A stretch of DNA of 64,000 bases from Manis javanica (lineage: Eukaryota; Chordata; Mammalia; Pholidota; Manidae), in assembly GCF_040802235.1 (NCBI RefSeq), contig NC_133169.1, positions 40,245,034 through 40,309,033 on the forward strand, read 5' to 3'. Under the pieces are notes generated by a model. That model was not told the origin of the DNA and searched no databases. It saw only the letters and a list, made by a program, of their open reading frames with translations. The translations under genes were made by a program, and so were the position numbers. Of this stretch, positions 33,801 to 45,508 are shown piece after piece; position 1 is the first letter of the stretch; each line of letters begins with the position of its first letter.

Positions 33801-34391
33801 ACCCTCCAGATTGTAATTAGTTTTGTTTATTGAGAAGATCACATGGGCCTTATATCCAGACTGATAATGGCTCTTTTCCTGAACCCTTAGTAAAGCAGGA
33901 TACAGAGTGAGTGACAGATGAATAGTTTTGAAGCAAGACTGTAGGAGGCAAGAACCTTAGGCAGAAAGTCTGTATCATAAATGATGGTTTCCCTTGAGAT
34001 GTAGAATATGTTTTTATGTAATTTATTCATGTGGCTTGGATTGGGCATGGGCATAAATTTTAATTTTTGGATCAAATGGAAAGTCCTGTTTGCTAATGAA
34101 TATTAATATTCTTCCCAGAACTTGTTGCAACTTCTTACTAAGTTCTTCAAGTAGAGAATCCTTCATGTTTCACTGAACGGCTGCCCAGACAGCCTCATCT
34201 TTCTTACTCAGTATTGACCGTCCTGCAGTAGACAAGCAAGGCATGTCCCGCTCCCAGCCAGCTGGTCCTTCGCAGTCTGCTTACACAGGTTAGGGAGGAA
34301 CAAGTACCTCCCCAAATCTCCTATTATTTCAGTTCTCTAACCATGCTTTTTTAATGGATTTCCAAGAGGGACATAAAAGTAATTCCTACCC
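30860..34391. other. Unclassified intergenic sequence
   Basis: No gene seen. There is a short CA repeat near 31230-31246. Open frames at 31407-31813, 32476-32746 and 33095-33513 lie on both strands, overlap one another and lack recognisable motifs. A slightly GC-rich patch at 32670-32750 and another at 33280-33420 hint at old LTR or DNA-element pieces, but I cannot name them. Confidence 0.35.
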
Positions 34392-34847
34392 TGATTGTGA
34401 GGGATCCTGGTGGGCCAAAGGATGACTTGGACAAGACCAGCTTGGTGAGTCACTGAGTTTTATCAAGGGGCTGCTTACGGAGAGGTCGGTGACACTGTGA
34501 GCAGTGCCTTCCCATGACACTCCCCCACGTGCTGCTGCGAGAATAGATTTTATCAGGGAACAGGACAAGGGTGCTATGCACGAGAATGCAAGTAACTGTG
34601 TGTAAAAAAGTAAGCAATCACAGAAGTCCTTCATATCTTGATGTTTCTCTTCAGACACAAAATATTCTGCATTCTTTGCACCTTGCCCTAGCATTACAGG
34701 AACAGGGAGGAGCTTCTGGACCTGCCATCGAGGACCGCAGCCCAGCAACTTGTTCTAAAACAGTGTCTTTAATCAAAATGCCTTAACTTTGTTCAGGTTT
34801 CAAAGGATCACTTATGCCTCACTCCACCCCATACTCTGGATCTTACA
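34392..34847 (-). mobile_element. ERV 3' LTR, minus orientation (older ERV 'E1')
   Basis: On the minus strand the segment starts TGTAAGATCC immediately after a purine-rich tract (34848-34866, reading 'gaggggttggaaaaa' on the minus strand) and ends CA near 34392-34396. Length of about 455 bp, a T/G start after a polypurine tract and a GATAAA-type signal near its end fit an LTR. Its sequence differs from the LTRs at 38984 and 43180, so this is a different ERV. No matching 5' LTR is visible. Confidence 0.6.
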
Positions 34848-37800
34848 TTTTTCCAACCCCTCTTCTGCAATTGTCCCCTGAGCCATCAAAGGTGTTTTGT
34901 AGTCGTTTATTCCTTAATACAGAGTCCTGGGTAGCTTTCCCCAATAGTAATGAATTCTACAGCAGCGCATGCTTATCCCTAGAATGACACAAATACTGAT
35001 GAATAGTAAAGGGCTCCAGGTTTGTGGCAGAGACCCCCAAGCAATGTGCAGGAGCATTATCCATACTTAAATGATCAATTTCATGAATATCCTGGGACAG
35101 ATTATTTAAAGCATCATCTTTTATTGGCTTCATTATCAGGAAAGTATACAGAACCAGTAAGAGCACAGGAACTGCCCTGAGCAGAAAGCAAAATATCTAA
35201 TGGCATGTATTTTGTAAGACCACCTTACACATCTGAGATGTCTCTTGATTTAAAAGAAAAATACATCTAAGCAATCCTGCAGGTGGGCTCCCAAAGTGAG
35301 ACCTGCATTGTGTAAGCAATCAAGTAATTAATAAGAGGTATCTCAACAGGAACAAAAGAAAACAAATGTTAATGGTGGGAGCAAATCAGCAATCCAGTGT
35401 CTATACCTGAGTATTGCCAGGGAGTTTTCTAGATGTCAGGATGCAAGCATCTTCACACAGGTAAGTGCAGGCAGTGGCAGCCAGACAGGTTTTCCTGGTC
35501 AGCAGTTTGAATGTCTTGAGTGGCCCCTAAGCAGCAGTCACACAGATTGTCTAACATGGGGGGCCTTGGTGATTCCTCTGAAGTGTGTATCACATCACCT
35601 AGTTTTAGCTTTTAGGGCTTCATGGAAAAAGAGCAGTTTTACTTTTAATGACTCTAATCCAAAAAGATGGGATAAAATTAGAAACAATAGTTGAAGAGTC
35701 ATAGCCAGTATTGGAGGAAACCTGACGAATTCAGGATCCAGCTCATTGCACAGTGAACAGTCTCAGAATCTAATATCCATATAGGTGCACTATTGAAATA
35801 TTTTTTTCTTTTTAACCACCATGACTTTTTATCAAAAATAACCATTTATTTGCAAATTAAGTCCAACAAGCTTGGCTCAGGTTTGTTGACCCAATTATTT
35901 ACATAAGTGCAGCAAGAATCACAGTGATTGACCTCATAGATGCTTTTAAATCTGTTTTGCTAGAACCTTTTCATAAGAAACCTCAGACTGAACTTTTAAA
36001 AGGCCTCTCACATCCAGGAAAGCCAAGCCAAGGACTTTGCCATCAGAGTTTGCCCACAGTGTCTACACAGTTTGGGCAACGTCCTCCTTTTTTGAGGTCC
36101 TCAAAATATCCCAAAGTCCCTGAACTTGCCTGGAGGTGGCCTTCCTCACTCGCAAGGTAAGGCTGCTGGAAGCTCTGGAAGCAAGGGGTCAGGCTGAGCG
36201 CTTCCAAGGGCTTCGCTGCCTCCCAACCTTAGTTCCTTAAAGCTATCCAGTTACATCTCAGTCTCCATCTCTCTCAAATAGGACATTCCAGTCAAAGCCT
36301 TGGTGGTACAACCAATGTTTCCACTTGTGTCCTGTTACAGGGACAGATCCTTATTGAAATTATATAAATAAATATACATATTGCCAAAAATATTAAAATA
36401 CTCATAGTTTTCCAATTTTGGAGGGATCATGTAGGGAGAAAAACAGATGAATGTTTCAATTCTGATTACGAAGTTGTAATTTGCTGAATTGCCATAAATC
36501 ATAGTTTAAGAGAAAAGGTTTCCTTACATCCAGTTCAGTTTAATGACCTTAAAGTCACCAGAAACACCTGTATTTATCAAAAGTCCTTTCCATGAATCTC
36601 CTTGAAGATGAATCTCTTTTTCCCAGACCCTTATGAAAGCATCTCATCCTATAGGTGACAAAAGACTTAAAAATAGTCATGGTTCAATACGTGATGAGAG
36701 TTCATCATAATTCAATTGACAAGGAAATTTGGTTATTTCTGTAACATACAATGTTTCAAAAGCTACAATTACAAGTAATCTCAAATAAGGACATAAAAGA
36801 GTTCTAGGAGTTCCATATGACTTACAGAATACTTATTTTAGAACATATTCTTACACAAATATAGTCTAAAGAGGTTCAGCATCACTTATTTTACAGTGTG
36901 TCCCAGGTCATTTAACATATCAAATAAAAAAGCCTAATTAGTTAAATATCTCTCCTTTTCGAGAAGAAATTGCTCTGACACGTTCCATGGGCCCTCTGGA
37001 AAATCTCAGACTTAATTAGAGATAAAAAGCACTTTACTTAGAATTTCATTTGGAAATTTTTTTTTAAATATCAAAAGATTTACATTTTCCAACCTCTGAA
37101 TATTAAGAGAAGACCAATACTTCAAGAAAAATTTGTCCTTTTAACTAAGAGAAAATAAAGTTCTAGTATTGTAATGTACTTGGTATTAAACCTCATTTAC
37201 TTCTGTCTCACACAGCATGACTAAACATGAAATTCCTTTTCCACAAGGCTTCTACAATTTCCTTTTCACATTCACATTTTGCACTGTGTTTTCCTTCTTT
37301 AAATACCCAGCTTCTCACCTTTAGGAGAAAGTTACTTTATTTTTCCCTTAATAAAAATTAATTTCCATTTCTCATACATTCTTTTACCAAAAATATATTT
37401 TACTTTTCTTACAGGCAGAGATGTTTCTCTTATTATTTCTAATGTCTTTACTTATGCTTTTTAACATTCTAAACTTTTAAAAACTTTTATTTCTAGTGAA
37501 ACTAGTAGTGATTATAAACTCTGTTATACCACCATTCTTTAAAACTGGCAATTCCATTAATGCGTATCATAATTTCTAGAAACATGTGCTTCCTCCTAGT
37601 ACAGTCTTTCATTAAGCACAGAACATATTTACTAACAGACATAAATTTGTCTTTAGTTTCTCTGTAATACGCAATCTAAAGCAGGTAAACCTACATTCAG
37701 TAATTGATATGTCATTATTTCCTCTTATTTGGAAATAATCCAGGTATTCAATGAAAAACTAATCACTTAAATTAGCTTAGCAAAATCATAAGATTTCAGG

Positions 37801-38220
37801 TTACCAAAAAACATTTTCAAGCTTTTTTAAGTGCACATACCATAACACATAATATTTCTAAAAAGTTCTACTAGTACTCCTATTTGGTTTATTTGTTCTT
37901 AACAACTATTCTTGGATTGCCCACAAAATATTCATGAGACGTCAAAGTCAGCCACTCTCCCAAGCCTTTACCTTATTTTTGAAATGTTTAACAGATAACA
38001 TCAGTTTATATGACTTTAAGTAAACCCAGGCAGAATAAAAGTTTTCATTTTAATGCTGATAACCTTAAATACTTGCCCATTTTAATTAAATAACAAAGAT
38101 TAGCATTGGTGTCAAATATTTTATCAGACCACATGAACTTGAAAAGCTCTTGGGTTAGTTTTTATCAGAATTTCTGAAAGTTTTGGAATGCCCAGTTCAT
38201 ACAAGTGTGTTTGTTTTTTA
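34848..38220 (-). mobile_element. ERV E1 internal region (degenerate)
   Basis: Upstream of the LTR on the minus strand is a polypurine tract and a short frame (34957-35166) starting with a hydrophobic stretch then charged residues, possibly an envelope tail. From about 35740 to 38220 the sequence matches 39730-42010 of the neighbouring provirus. Shared phrases include 'tatttacataagtgcagcaa' / 'tatttgcataagtgcagcag', 'cttttaaa' with 'ggcctctcacatccagg', and the final 'tttggaatgcccagtt' / 'tttagaatgcccaatt'. The shared part is AT-rich and non-coding. The 5' end and 5' LTR are missing. Confidence 0.55.
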
Positions 38221-38224
38221 TTAA

Positions 38225-38978
38225 GAAAATATTATTTATTGACAAAATAATATTTATTAACAAAATAAAAAATTATTCTCCTACTAATTACCATTTCAAT
38301 TCCCTGGCAAAACACCTAAGGCAATTCCACACAATACTTTTTTCAATGAATCATCAACAAAAAAACATATTTTTGGGTTTCAAAACACTTATCATTATAG
38401 TTTTATAGGACTCTTCTAAGGAAGCAATTTAGTTACCTCACAGAGAAGAACTATATTTGAAATTAGATAGCATTTCTTTTTCATAGGATGCAAGATTTCT
38501 GAAAAGAATATACTTAATGAATTATGTAAACAAAAACAGAAATAAAAACCTCATGATGTTCCCAGTTTCAATTGGAAAAACAAAAGTCTTTAATCACATA
38601 CATTACATTAAGTCAGAAAAGGGGGATGGTTTGCCAATATCCATTAGCAAGTGTTATTGGTTGGGTTCTGTAGTTCAGATTCTTCTCACCAAATCTCAAA
38701 TTTCCAAGTTTATACTCTATATCTTTTTTCTGTGTATTTTACCTGTTTGAACAACATCAATTTAAACAGCTAAAACAGTCTAGAAAATTCTGTCTAAATT
38801 TATGGGCAATACATCTTATTTCTAAATCTGGTACTCCAATACTAGTTTAACCATGTTTTTCTATATACTGAAGTGCCCTCCCTGCACTATATTTAACTGT
38901 GTACCAACTTTTCATTATTATTCTCATATTTAGGTCATGAAGCATTAAAACAAAACGACCACTTAATGTACCAAAAAT
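38225..38978 (-). pseudogene. Possible continuation of NECTIN3 retrocopy 3' UTR
   Basis: This AT-rich segment directly abuts the left edge of the provirus that lies inside the NECTIN3 retrocopy 3' UTR, so positionally it should be the distal 3' UTR. I cannot confirm this from sequence, because UTR homology cannot be judged here. Short open frames at 38205-38408 and 38517-38750 are not meaningful. Confidence 0.3.
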
Positions 38979-38983
38979 TCAAG

Positions 38984-39405
38984 TGTAAGATAAATTTTAG
39001 CTGAAATAAGCAGGCGAAGAGAGGCAACAAAGGGCCAGGTAGTTTATTTGAATGCTACTCCCGGTGATACTCCGCGGTCTGGGTACTACAGGCCAGGGAA
39101 GTCACACCTGGTCCGGAGGTGGGGGCTTAAAAGGGGTTAGGAGGGAGAGGAGTGGGCAAGCTGTCCTAGGGGGTGTGGAGAGGTATGATTGGCTAAAGGT
39201 GACATAATAGACAACTAGAAACTTTTTCTTTCTAAGAGGGAGGAGGCTGACATCTGGCTCTCAGTTGGCACATCAGAAGGATGGAATTCAGGAAGAGCTG
39301 TCCATTTTCCATATAAGGCATAGACCTTGGGGTCTGGACTGTTCTCCCCCTATGGCAACTCTGTTCTGTTTGCATGTCCTTGTTTTTCCTTCCTCCAACC
39401 TAACA
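38984..39405 (-). repeat. 3' LTR of provirus E2
   Basis: 422 bp, minus-strand TGTTAGG...CTTACA. Compared by eye with 43180-43605 it differs at about 30 positions including small indels, so the integration is old but not ancient. The TATA-like 'ttataa' of the right LTR is changed here ('cttaaaag' on the plus strand against 'cttataag'). AATAAA lies near its minus-strand end (plus-strand 'tttattt' near 39049). Confidence 0.85.
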
Positions 39406-39465
39406 TTCCAGCCTTTTGGTCATAAGGGGCAACAACTCCATCTGCCTACTTCCAGCTGACAAGGG

Positions 39466-39708
39466 TCACCATAGGGGTTTGAGGCTGGTATTAGGCCGAA
39501 GGGGGGGTTTAGTGGGAAGAGGTGCATAACGGTGAAGTAACATCTGGTTGGTGGCGACCCAGGTCATGTGGGTTAGCTGCTGTTGGAGGAACCTGAGGAC
39601 ACAAGGGGCATCTAAGAGTAAACCACAAACTGTTATTAAGGGGCCCAGTAGGGGCATTAGCCAGGCCATTATGGGGAACTGGAATTCTGGATTGAGTTTA
39701 CATCTCAA
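39466..39708 (-). pseudogene. Envelope transmembrane C-terminal fragment of E2
   Basis: 80-codon frame with 'WLMPLLGPLITVCGLLL' as a membrane anchor preceded by a proline- and tryptophan-bearing lead, then a cytoplasmic tail with 'QMLLHRYAPL', the layout of gammaretrovirus-type TM proteins. The ectodomain and surface subunit upstream are missing. It ends about 60 bp before the 3' LTR, where env is expected to end. Confidence 0.65.
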
Positions 39709-39729
39709 TGACTAGTATTAGGATTTAGT

Positions 39730-41643
39730 ATAGATAAGACTGCATTATTGAAACAATACTTTTCTCTAAAATCACCCTTATTTTTATTAGAAGTAGCCAG
39801 ATTAAGAAAATAATTAACAGTTGGCTTGATTATTTGCATAAGTGCAGCAGGAAGAGCAATTGATTACATAGGCTCTTTTAAATATGCTTTGCTGTAACTT
39901 TTTGTAAGGAATTTCACATTGAACTTTTAAGGACTTCTTGAGGCCAGAAATCCAAGCCAGACTTGCCATCAGGTTGTGCCTGCAGTACCTGTAGATTTGG
40001 ATAAATTCCTCTCTTCTTGAGGTTCCCAAGACATTCCTGAGGTTCCTGCACCTGCCAGGAAGTGACCTTCTTTACTCACCTGGTCAGGCTGCTGGGAACT
40101 CTGTAAGCAAGGTACCAGGCTAGTTCTTCTAAGGGGCTTTGTTGGCTTTATAAAGTCAATCTTAGTTCCTTAAAGCTGTTTGTTCATATCTGAGTTTACA
40201 CATGTGTCTCTCAGATATGATGTTCCAGTCAAAGCCTTGGTAATATAACCAGTGTTTTTAATTGGTCCTCTTACAAGGAAAGCAGATTCTTATTGAACTT
40301 GTGCAAATAAACATACTGCCATGAAATATAAAAACAGTCACTAAGAGTTTTTAAATTCTGGAGGGATCAGGTAGAGAGAAAGATAAAGTTTCACTTCTGC
40401 TTATAAAGGCAGTTATTTACTAAACTGTTGTCAGCTTAAGAGAAAAAGCTTAAAACACTTTATCAGCAACATTGGAAACAAAAAGCTACAAAATCATCTT
40501 CTTTAGTTTACTTAATCTTATGTAACTAATACTTGTTCTGCTGAAATCTAGTTCTTTACTAGGTTAAGAGTAATAAAACTGACTATAAATAATAAAAGAC
40601 TTACAAATGACAATGGTTAAAGATCTGATGAGAACTTACTGTAAGACAGTTGACATAAGGAAATTCTGACATTTCTGTAACACAAAACATTCAGTAACAA
40701 AGTTTAGCATCATTCTCTGTGACAGTGCTTTCTAGGTAATTAAGCAGGTACTTATAGATCATATAAATAAGTTAAATTAGCCAAATACTTTCTCCAATGA
40801 GAAAAAGTTCTTCTGACATTTTCCAGGGGCCTCTGGAAAATATCAGAGTTAACTAGAGGTAAAAGTACCTTTTTGAATTTGATTTTGGGAAGTTGTCAGA
40901 AGAAAGTTTCTTTGGCACTTGCTTAAATACAATTATAGGTTGCCATGAAGAAATACTTATCCATTTAACTAGAATGACAACAAAGTACTTCAAAGGCAAA
41001 TAAAGAAGGTTACACAGTTGTTAGCAAAGTTTCTTTTAGTCCTTTTAATATTAAGATCTCATTTTCTTAAAGACTCCGACAACTCACTGAGACTTTAAGC
41101 ATGAGAAACTGCTTTGATAAAACAATTAGAACTCTCTGCAATCTTTCAATATTAAGAGTAGACTAACAGTTAAGAAAACTTTGTCTTTTTAACTGAAAAC
41201 AAAATTCTAATTTTGCTGTGTACTTGATACTGAGACTCATTTGCTTTAATTTTATATAGCATTACCATATTAAATTCTTCTACAAACTTTTTATAACTTT
41301 CTTTTTACATTTAGATTTCTCCTAAATAAACTGCTGTACTTTAGAACAAAGTTACTTTCTTTTATCAAAAGACATATTTTTTAGTATGGAGAAATGTTTT
41401 CCTTATTACTTTAAGTAGTTTTGATTAGAACTTGAAACCATTACTTTAACCTTCAGTGAACACTGAAAAATAGGCTACTGTAAACTGTTACACTAGCATT
41501 CTTCAGATTGATACATTTATGAAAATACATTATCATTTTTGGAAATGTGCTTCATAGTACAATTTCTTATTAGGCACAGAATATGTCTATATAACTTAGC
41601 AAACTTTAAGAATTTTGGTTACTACAAAAATTCTCAGGCTGTT

Positions 41644-41688
<45 letters not shown>

Positions 41689-42010
41689 TGTTATACATTA
41701 ATGAAGTATTATTATTAATATATTTATTTGCTAGGCTTGTTTACTTATTTTTAGCAACTATGCTAGATGACTTACAAAACCTTTACTGAATATTAGACAA
41801 AGCCAAGCCTTTAAGCATTTTATTCTGAAAAGATTTAGCAGATAACATTGACTTAAATGACCTTGGGTAAACATAGGCAGCTGGTAACAACAAGGACATG
41901 CCTGCCTCAGCCAAACCCAAATTAGCATTAATGCTTAATATTTTTATCAGATTTTCTGGAAGTTTTAGAATGCCCAATTTTCACAAGCACTTGTTTTTAA
42001 ATAAAATCTT
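39730..42010 (-). repeat. AT-rich internal block shared by ERVs E1 and E2
   Basis: Homologous along its length to 35740-38220, with many indels. It has no open reading frame beyond about 70 codons. It occupies the place where capsid, polymerase and envelope genes belong. A (TA)n microsatellite at 41645-41686 lies inside it. Its origin is unknown: either a highly decayed viral segment or captured non-viral sequence. Confidence 0.6.
41645..41686. repeat. (TA)n microsatellite
   Basis: About 20 uninterrupted TA units inside the AT-rich block of provirus E2. The corresponding place in E1 (about 37650-37690) has no such run. Confidence 0.95.
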
Positions 42011-42065
42011 ATTCATCTATATACCTAGACACAAAAACGTACAAACTGAGATACAATGACTACAG

Positions 42066-42798
42066 TCAGCAACACCCCCCCCACAAAAACATATACACAG
42101 ACAGACAAACCGATATAAAGACTTGAGTCACTGATATCCAATTGCCTTCCTTCTCCTCAGCTTCTAGTCCATGGCTTCTGGAACCAGAGGGTGGGAGGAG
42201 CATGTTCTGGTGGGGGAAGAGGGCAGTGAAGGTGGGAGGAGAGGGGGAGGGGGTGGTACAGCCACCGGAAGAGGAGAGCAGGACAACAGCATGGTTGAGA
42301 ATGTAGGACTTTAATATGGCTGCGACATGTGTGAAGACAAAGGACTTAAAGATGGTGGTGGAGAGGGGGAGGGGATTGTGAGCTGAAGGAGGTGGAAGAT
42401 CAAGGTCCTCTGGCGGATCTGAAAAGGAAGAAGGACTGAGCAGAGTAAAAGGTTGACAATCTTTAACTGGAGATTGGGCCAGGAGAACCTGAGTCATTGA
42501 ACATAACATAAAGGTCTGGAGAGGAGTGCAAAGTTCAAAAAGCTTGCACATATGGGATTTCAGTCTACTCTCTGCTCCAGTGGCAATAATTAATCAAGGT
42601 GGTGAGGAGGCTAAAATTGAAAGCTCCCTCAGGGGGCCAGCAAGATTGATTGTCCAAGGGATACTGAGGCCTGGCCTCAGAGCAAAGAAAGACTAGTTTC
42701 TATTTGCGAACTTCCCAGGACAAATACAGAGTAGCCAGATTAGAAATGAGACACTGCAGCAGGGTCTGAGCCTCTGCTTTTGAGGGCTGGTTCCCCAT
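42066..42798 (-). pseudogene. gag matrix/p12-like remnant of E2
   Basis: The minus-strand ATG at 42798-42796 opens with MGNQPSKAEAQ, a myristoylation-type gag start. Further matrix-like sequence follows across stops (a 'WPPEGAFNFSLLTTLINYCHW' region near 42560-42630, read in pieces). The open frame 42066-42551 then holds a proline-rich late-domain-like part with 'DPPEDLDLPPPSAHNPLP'. Capsid and nucleocapsid do not follow; sequence passes directly into the AT-rich block. At least three in-frame stops make it non-functional. The class I (gammaretroviral) assignment rests on the MGN start, the order and the primer-binding site. Confidence 0.65.
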
Positions 42799-43159
42799 GT
42801 CTGCACCACTTCCCAACTAATCCCGCTGAGAGGAGTGCCCAGCATCCCAAGCACGCCAAGTCAGGGGAGACATCCTGGGAGCCTGGGTGAGGGACGTCTC
42901 CCCCACCACAGGGCCAGGGGTGGGCTGGATGCCCACAGAGGGTGGGCCAAATGCCTACGGGCTGGATGCCCCTGCTGTACATACACACAATTTCTAACAG
43001 ACCAGGTGAAATGGAGTTAGGAAGGGAAACAGACCAGGGAAAACTGAGGGACTCACCAGAAAATAGTCCATGTAGTGGAGAGCAGGCTGAGGTCCTGGGT
43101 CAGGGAAGGAGGGGGCAGGGCCACTGGTGGTCGGTTGGGGCCCTGCACTCATGCTCCTT

Positions 43160-43177
43160 CCTGGGATTTTGGCACCA
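43160..43177 (-). promoter_or_regulatory. Primer-binding site, tRNA-Phe-like
   Basis: Two bases after the 5' LTR on the minus strand the sequence reads TGGTGCCAAAATCCCAGG. It matches the complement of the mammalian tRNA-Phe 3' end (TGGTGCCGAAACCCGGG) with about three transition-type differences. This supports the minus orientation and an ERV-F-like priming class. Confidence 0.65.
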
Positions 43178-43179
43178 AA

Positions 43180-43605
43180 TGTAAGATAAATTTTAGCTTA
43201 AATAAGCAGGCAAAGAGAGGCAACAAAGGGCCAGGTAGTTTATTTGAATGCCACTTCCGGGTGATGTTCCGTGGTCTGGGTACTACAGGCCAGGGAAGTC
43301 ACACCCAGTCAGGGAGGTGGGGGCTTATAAGGGATTAGGAGCAGGGGGAGTGGGCAAGCTATCCTAGGGGGTGTGGAGAGGTATGATTGGCTAAAGGTGG
43401 CATAATAGACAACTAGAAACTTTTTTTCCTTCTAAGAGGGAGGAGGCTGACATCTGGGTCTTAGTTGGCACATCGAAAGGATGGAATTCAGGAAAAGCTG
43501 TCCCCTTTCCATACAAGGCACAGACCTTGGGGTCTGTTCTGTTCTCCCCCTATGGCATCTCTGTTCTGTTTGCATGTCCTTGTTTTTCCTTCCTCCAACC
43601 TAACA
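43180..43605 (-). repeat. 5' LTR of provirus E2
   Basis: 426 bp, minus strand TGTTAGG...CTTACA. It contains a TATA-like 'cttataagccc' near 43325 and AATAAA near 43240 in minus-strand order U3-R-U5, and is paired with 38984-39405. Confidence 0.85.
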
Positions 43606-43610
43606 CCAAG

Positions 43611-45508
43611 TTCATATGACAATATAAGAATTGTCCTCCAGAGATGAAAAAAATTATAGTAATTATCATGTTTAAAAGGCATGTTTTTTATTATACTTGT
43701 ATGTATTTTGGACAAAAATATTCATCAGCTAATATGCTCTTCCACACATTGTATTCACTGAGTTTACTACCACAGTTTTAGTGCAACAAAATATCTTTGA
43801 AAAGCCACTTTACAGTAATTATTGCAAGGCTCATTAAAATGCAGAGATAAATATCCCATTTGTATAGAAACTTAAAAAAATGTTTGAAAAGGAAAGGTGT
43901 TTCATCAGGCTGAATATTTTTTGTATACTAAAAATATGTATAAACATTTCTTGAATTAGTTTTACTATCAATTCTGATACAGTATCATTTAATGGTGATA
44001 AATTCTGAGAGGTATATGTTTAACAAGCATTACACTTGAGATTATAGTCTTAGGTAAACATTTAATACACAATGCCAAGGTAGTTTCCTTTTTTCAAAAT
44101 TTTTGTATCAAAAGTTATACATTTTATGTTGACATTTCTTCTTACCTGTGTGACTCAGACCAATAAAGTACTTTGCCTTAAAATTTAAAATCTTGAGACA
44201 GTAGTACAGCATTGAAAAAAAATGTAAAGCAGCTCAGATACATTGAACCCAGATTTTACATTTTCATTTGTCAAATTACAATATAAAAAGTAAGCTTGAA
44301 AATTGAGTTGAAAAAGCTTATTCTTCCTCAAGAAAAAGTATGAACGATCTGAAAATGATCAACTAGTCTGAATGAAATATTGTACATAGTTAAGTCACAT
44401 TTAGTGGTAGCTAAACATAACACTCCCTCCTCGAAATTATGGAACTATCTATGTGTGAAACTAAGTCATCTTCATTTTCATCATAACATTCATCACTGAC
44501 AAACTGCATTCCCATTTTTAGATCTTCATAATAATCCATTGGTCTTTCAAACCTACTGATATTTTCTACATTGTTCCACTGTGTTTTTTCAGGCTCTTCT
44601 AAAATAGTCTTTCCATATTAGATTGCTCACTGGATTTTTGTTTTCTTTTTTTACACTGTCTGGGTAAGAATCAAGCTCATCTTGTTCAAGAACATCTATT
44701 TGTGATTCTTTTTACATATCTGATGGTGGAGTGTAGTTCTTGGCAAAGTAGTCTCCACGAAACGTCCATCTTCTCCTACAGAGGAATATTCCAGCCAAAG
44801 CACGTACAAGTACTATGAAGAGAGCCCCACCCACTACACTAGCAATGATCCTGCCAATTGTGTCATCCTTAATTGTTGCTAAAGTTGACAATGGGAAGGG
44901 CAAGTTTTTGATTCTGTTGCTAGATCCTCGATGTCAGCAGTTGAGGGATGCCACTGAATTGTAGGCTGAAGGGTGGTAGTAGGAGGAGGATCTGAAATGT
45001 AGATGACCTTTGATCACTTCTGTGACCAAGGGAGTAGTCACTTTACAGACATAAACACCAGAATAATTGAAAGTCAGTGGATGGACGAAATGAAGAGTAT
45101 TGTCTGAAGCCAGTAAACCATCAGGCCATTGTCCGTCCAACCTGCTCCACACAGATTTGAAGGGCGGTGGATTTGCATCAGCATTACACTTGAAATTACA
45201 ACCTTTTCTTCCTACAAACCAATTTCCATCATAGCCTGTTACTGAAACCTCAGGAGCACACTGTAAAGCTAATAGGAAAGAATACCTGCTGTCCTTTTCC
45301 AAGGCTGGATGTTTTACAACACAAGTAATTCGCCTTCCTCTAGCAAACCTGGCTGGAAACAGCTGTACTGACAGACAATTACTGCTGTTTCGTTTGGAAA
45401 AGAAGTAGTAGATTCCATTTCACCAACATCACCCTCCCAGTCAACGTGTGCAACTGATTGTCCAGTGACTGCAATGCAGATGGTTGCTACTGTTTCACTT
45501 CCTCCATC
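43611..45508 (-). pseudogene. NECTIN3: NECTIN3 processed pseudogene, 3' portion
   Basis: Nectin-3 is a cell-adhesion immunoglobulin-superfamily protein. Minus strand: second and third Ig-like domains (frame 44934-45302 with 'APEVSVTGYDGNWFVGRKG' and 'VWSRLDGQWPDGLLASDN'), stalk, membrane segment (frame 44712-44903, 'IIASVVGGALFIVLVRALAG'), cytoplasmic tail to 'SRRECYV' and a TAG at 44411-44413, then 3' UTR to 43611. Exons are joined without introns, showing a reverse-transcribed mRNA. Frame breaks occur near 44630-44710, 44900-44930 and 45300-45500. The normal PDZ-binding end (EWYV) reads ECYV. The copy is interrupted at 45508 by an LTR element and at 43610 by a provirus. It has no coding potential as a whole. 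Confidence 0.92.

Larger units (their letters stand above)
38979..43610 (-). mobile_element. Minus-strand gammaretrovirus-like provirus ('E2') with both LTRs
   Basis: 5' LTR at 43180-43605, primer-binding site at 43160-43177, gag start at 42798, a 2.3-kb AT-rich block (39730-42010), an envelope transmembrane tail (39466-39708), a purine-rich tract (39406-39417) and the 3' LTR at 38984-39405. Flanking 5-mers are 'tcaag' (38979-38983) and 'ccaag' (43606-43610), a one-mismatch target duplication. Capsid, protease, polymerase and surface envelope are not visible, so the provirus could move only with helper proteins. It lies in the 3' UTR of the NECTIN3 retrocopy and is therefore younger than it. 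Confidence 0.8.

Noticed and set aside
44411-45508. NECTIN3 as a functional gene in this window
   Set aside because: No introns, several frameshifts and stops, lost start codon, and two transposon insertions show a processed pseudogene.
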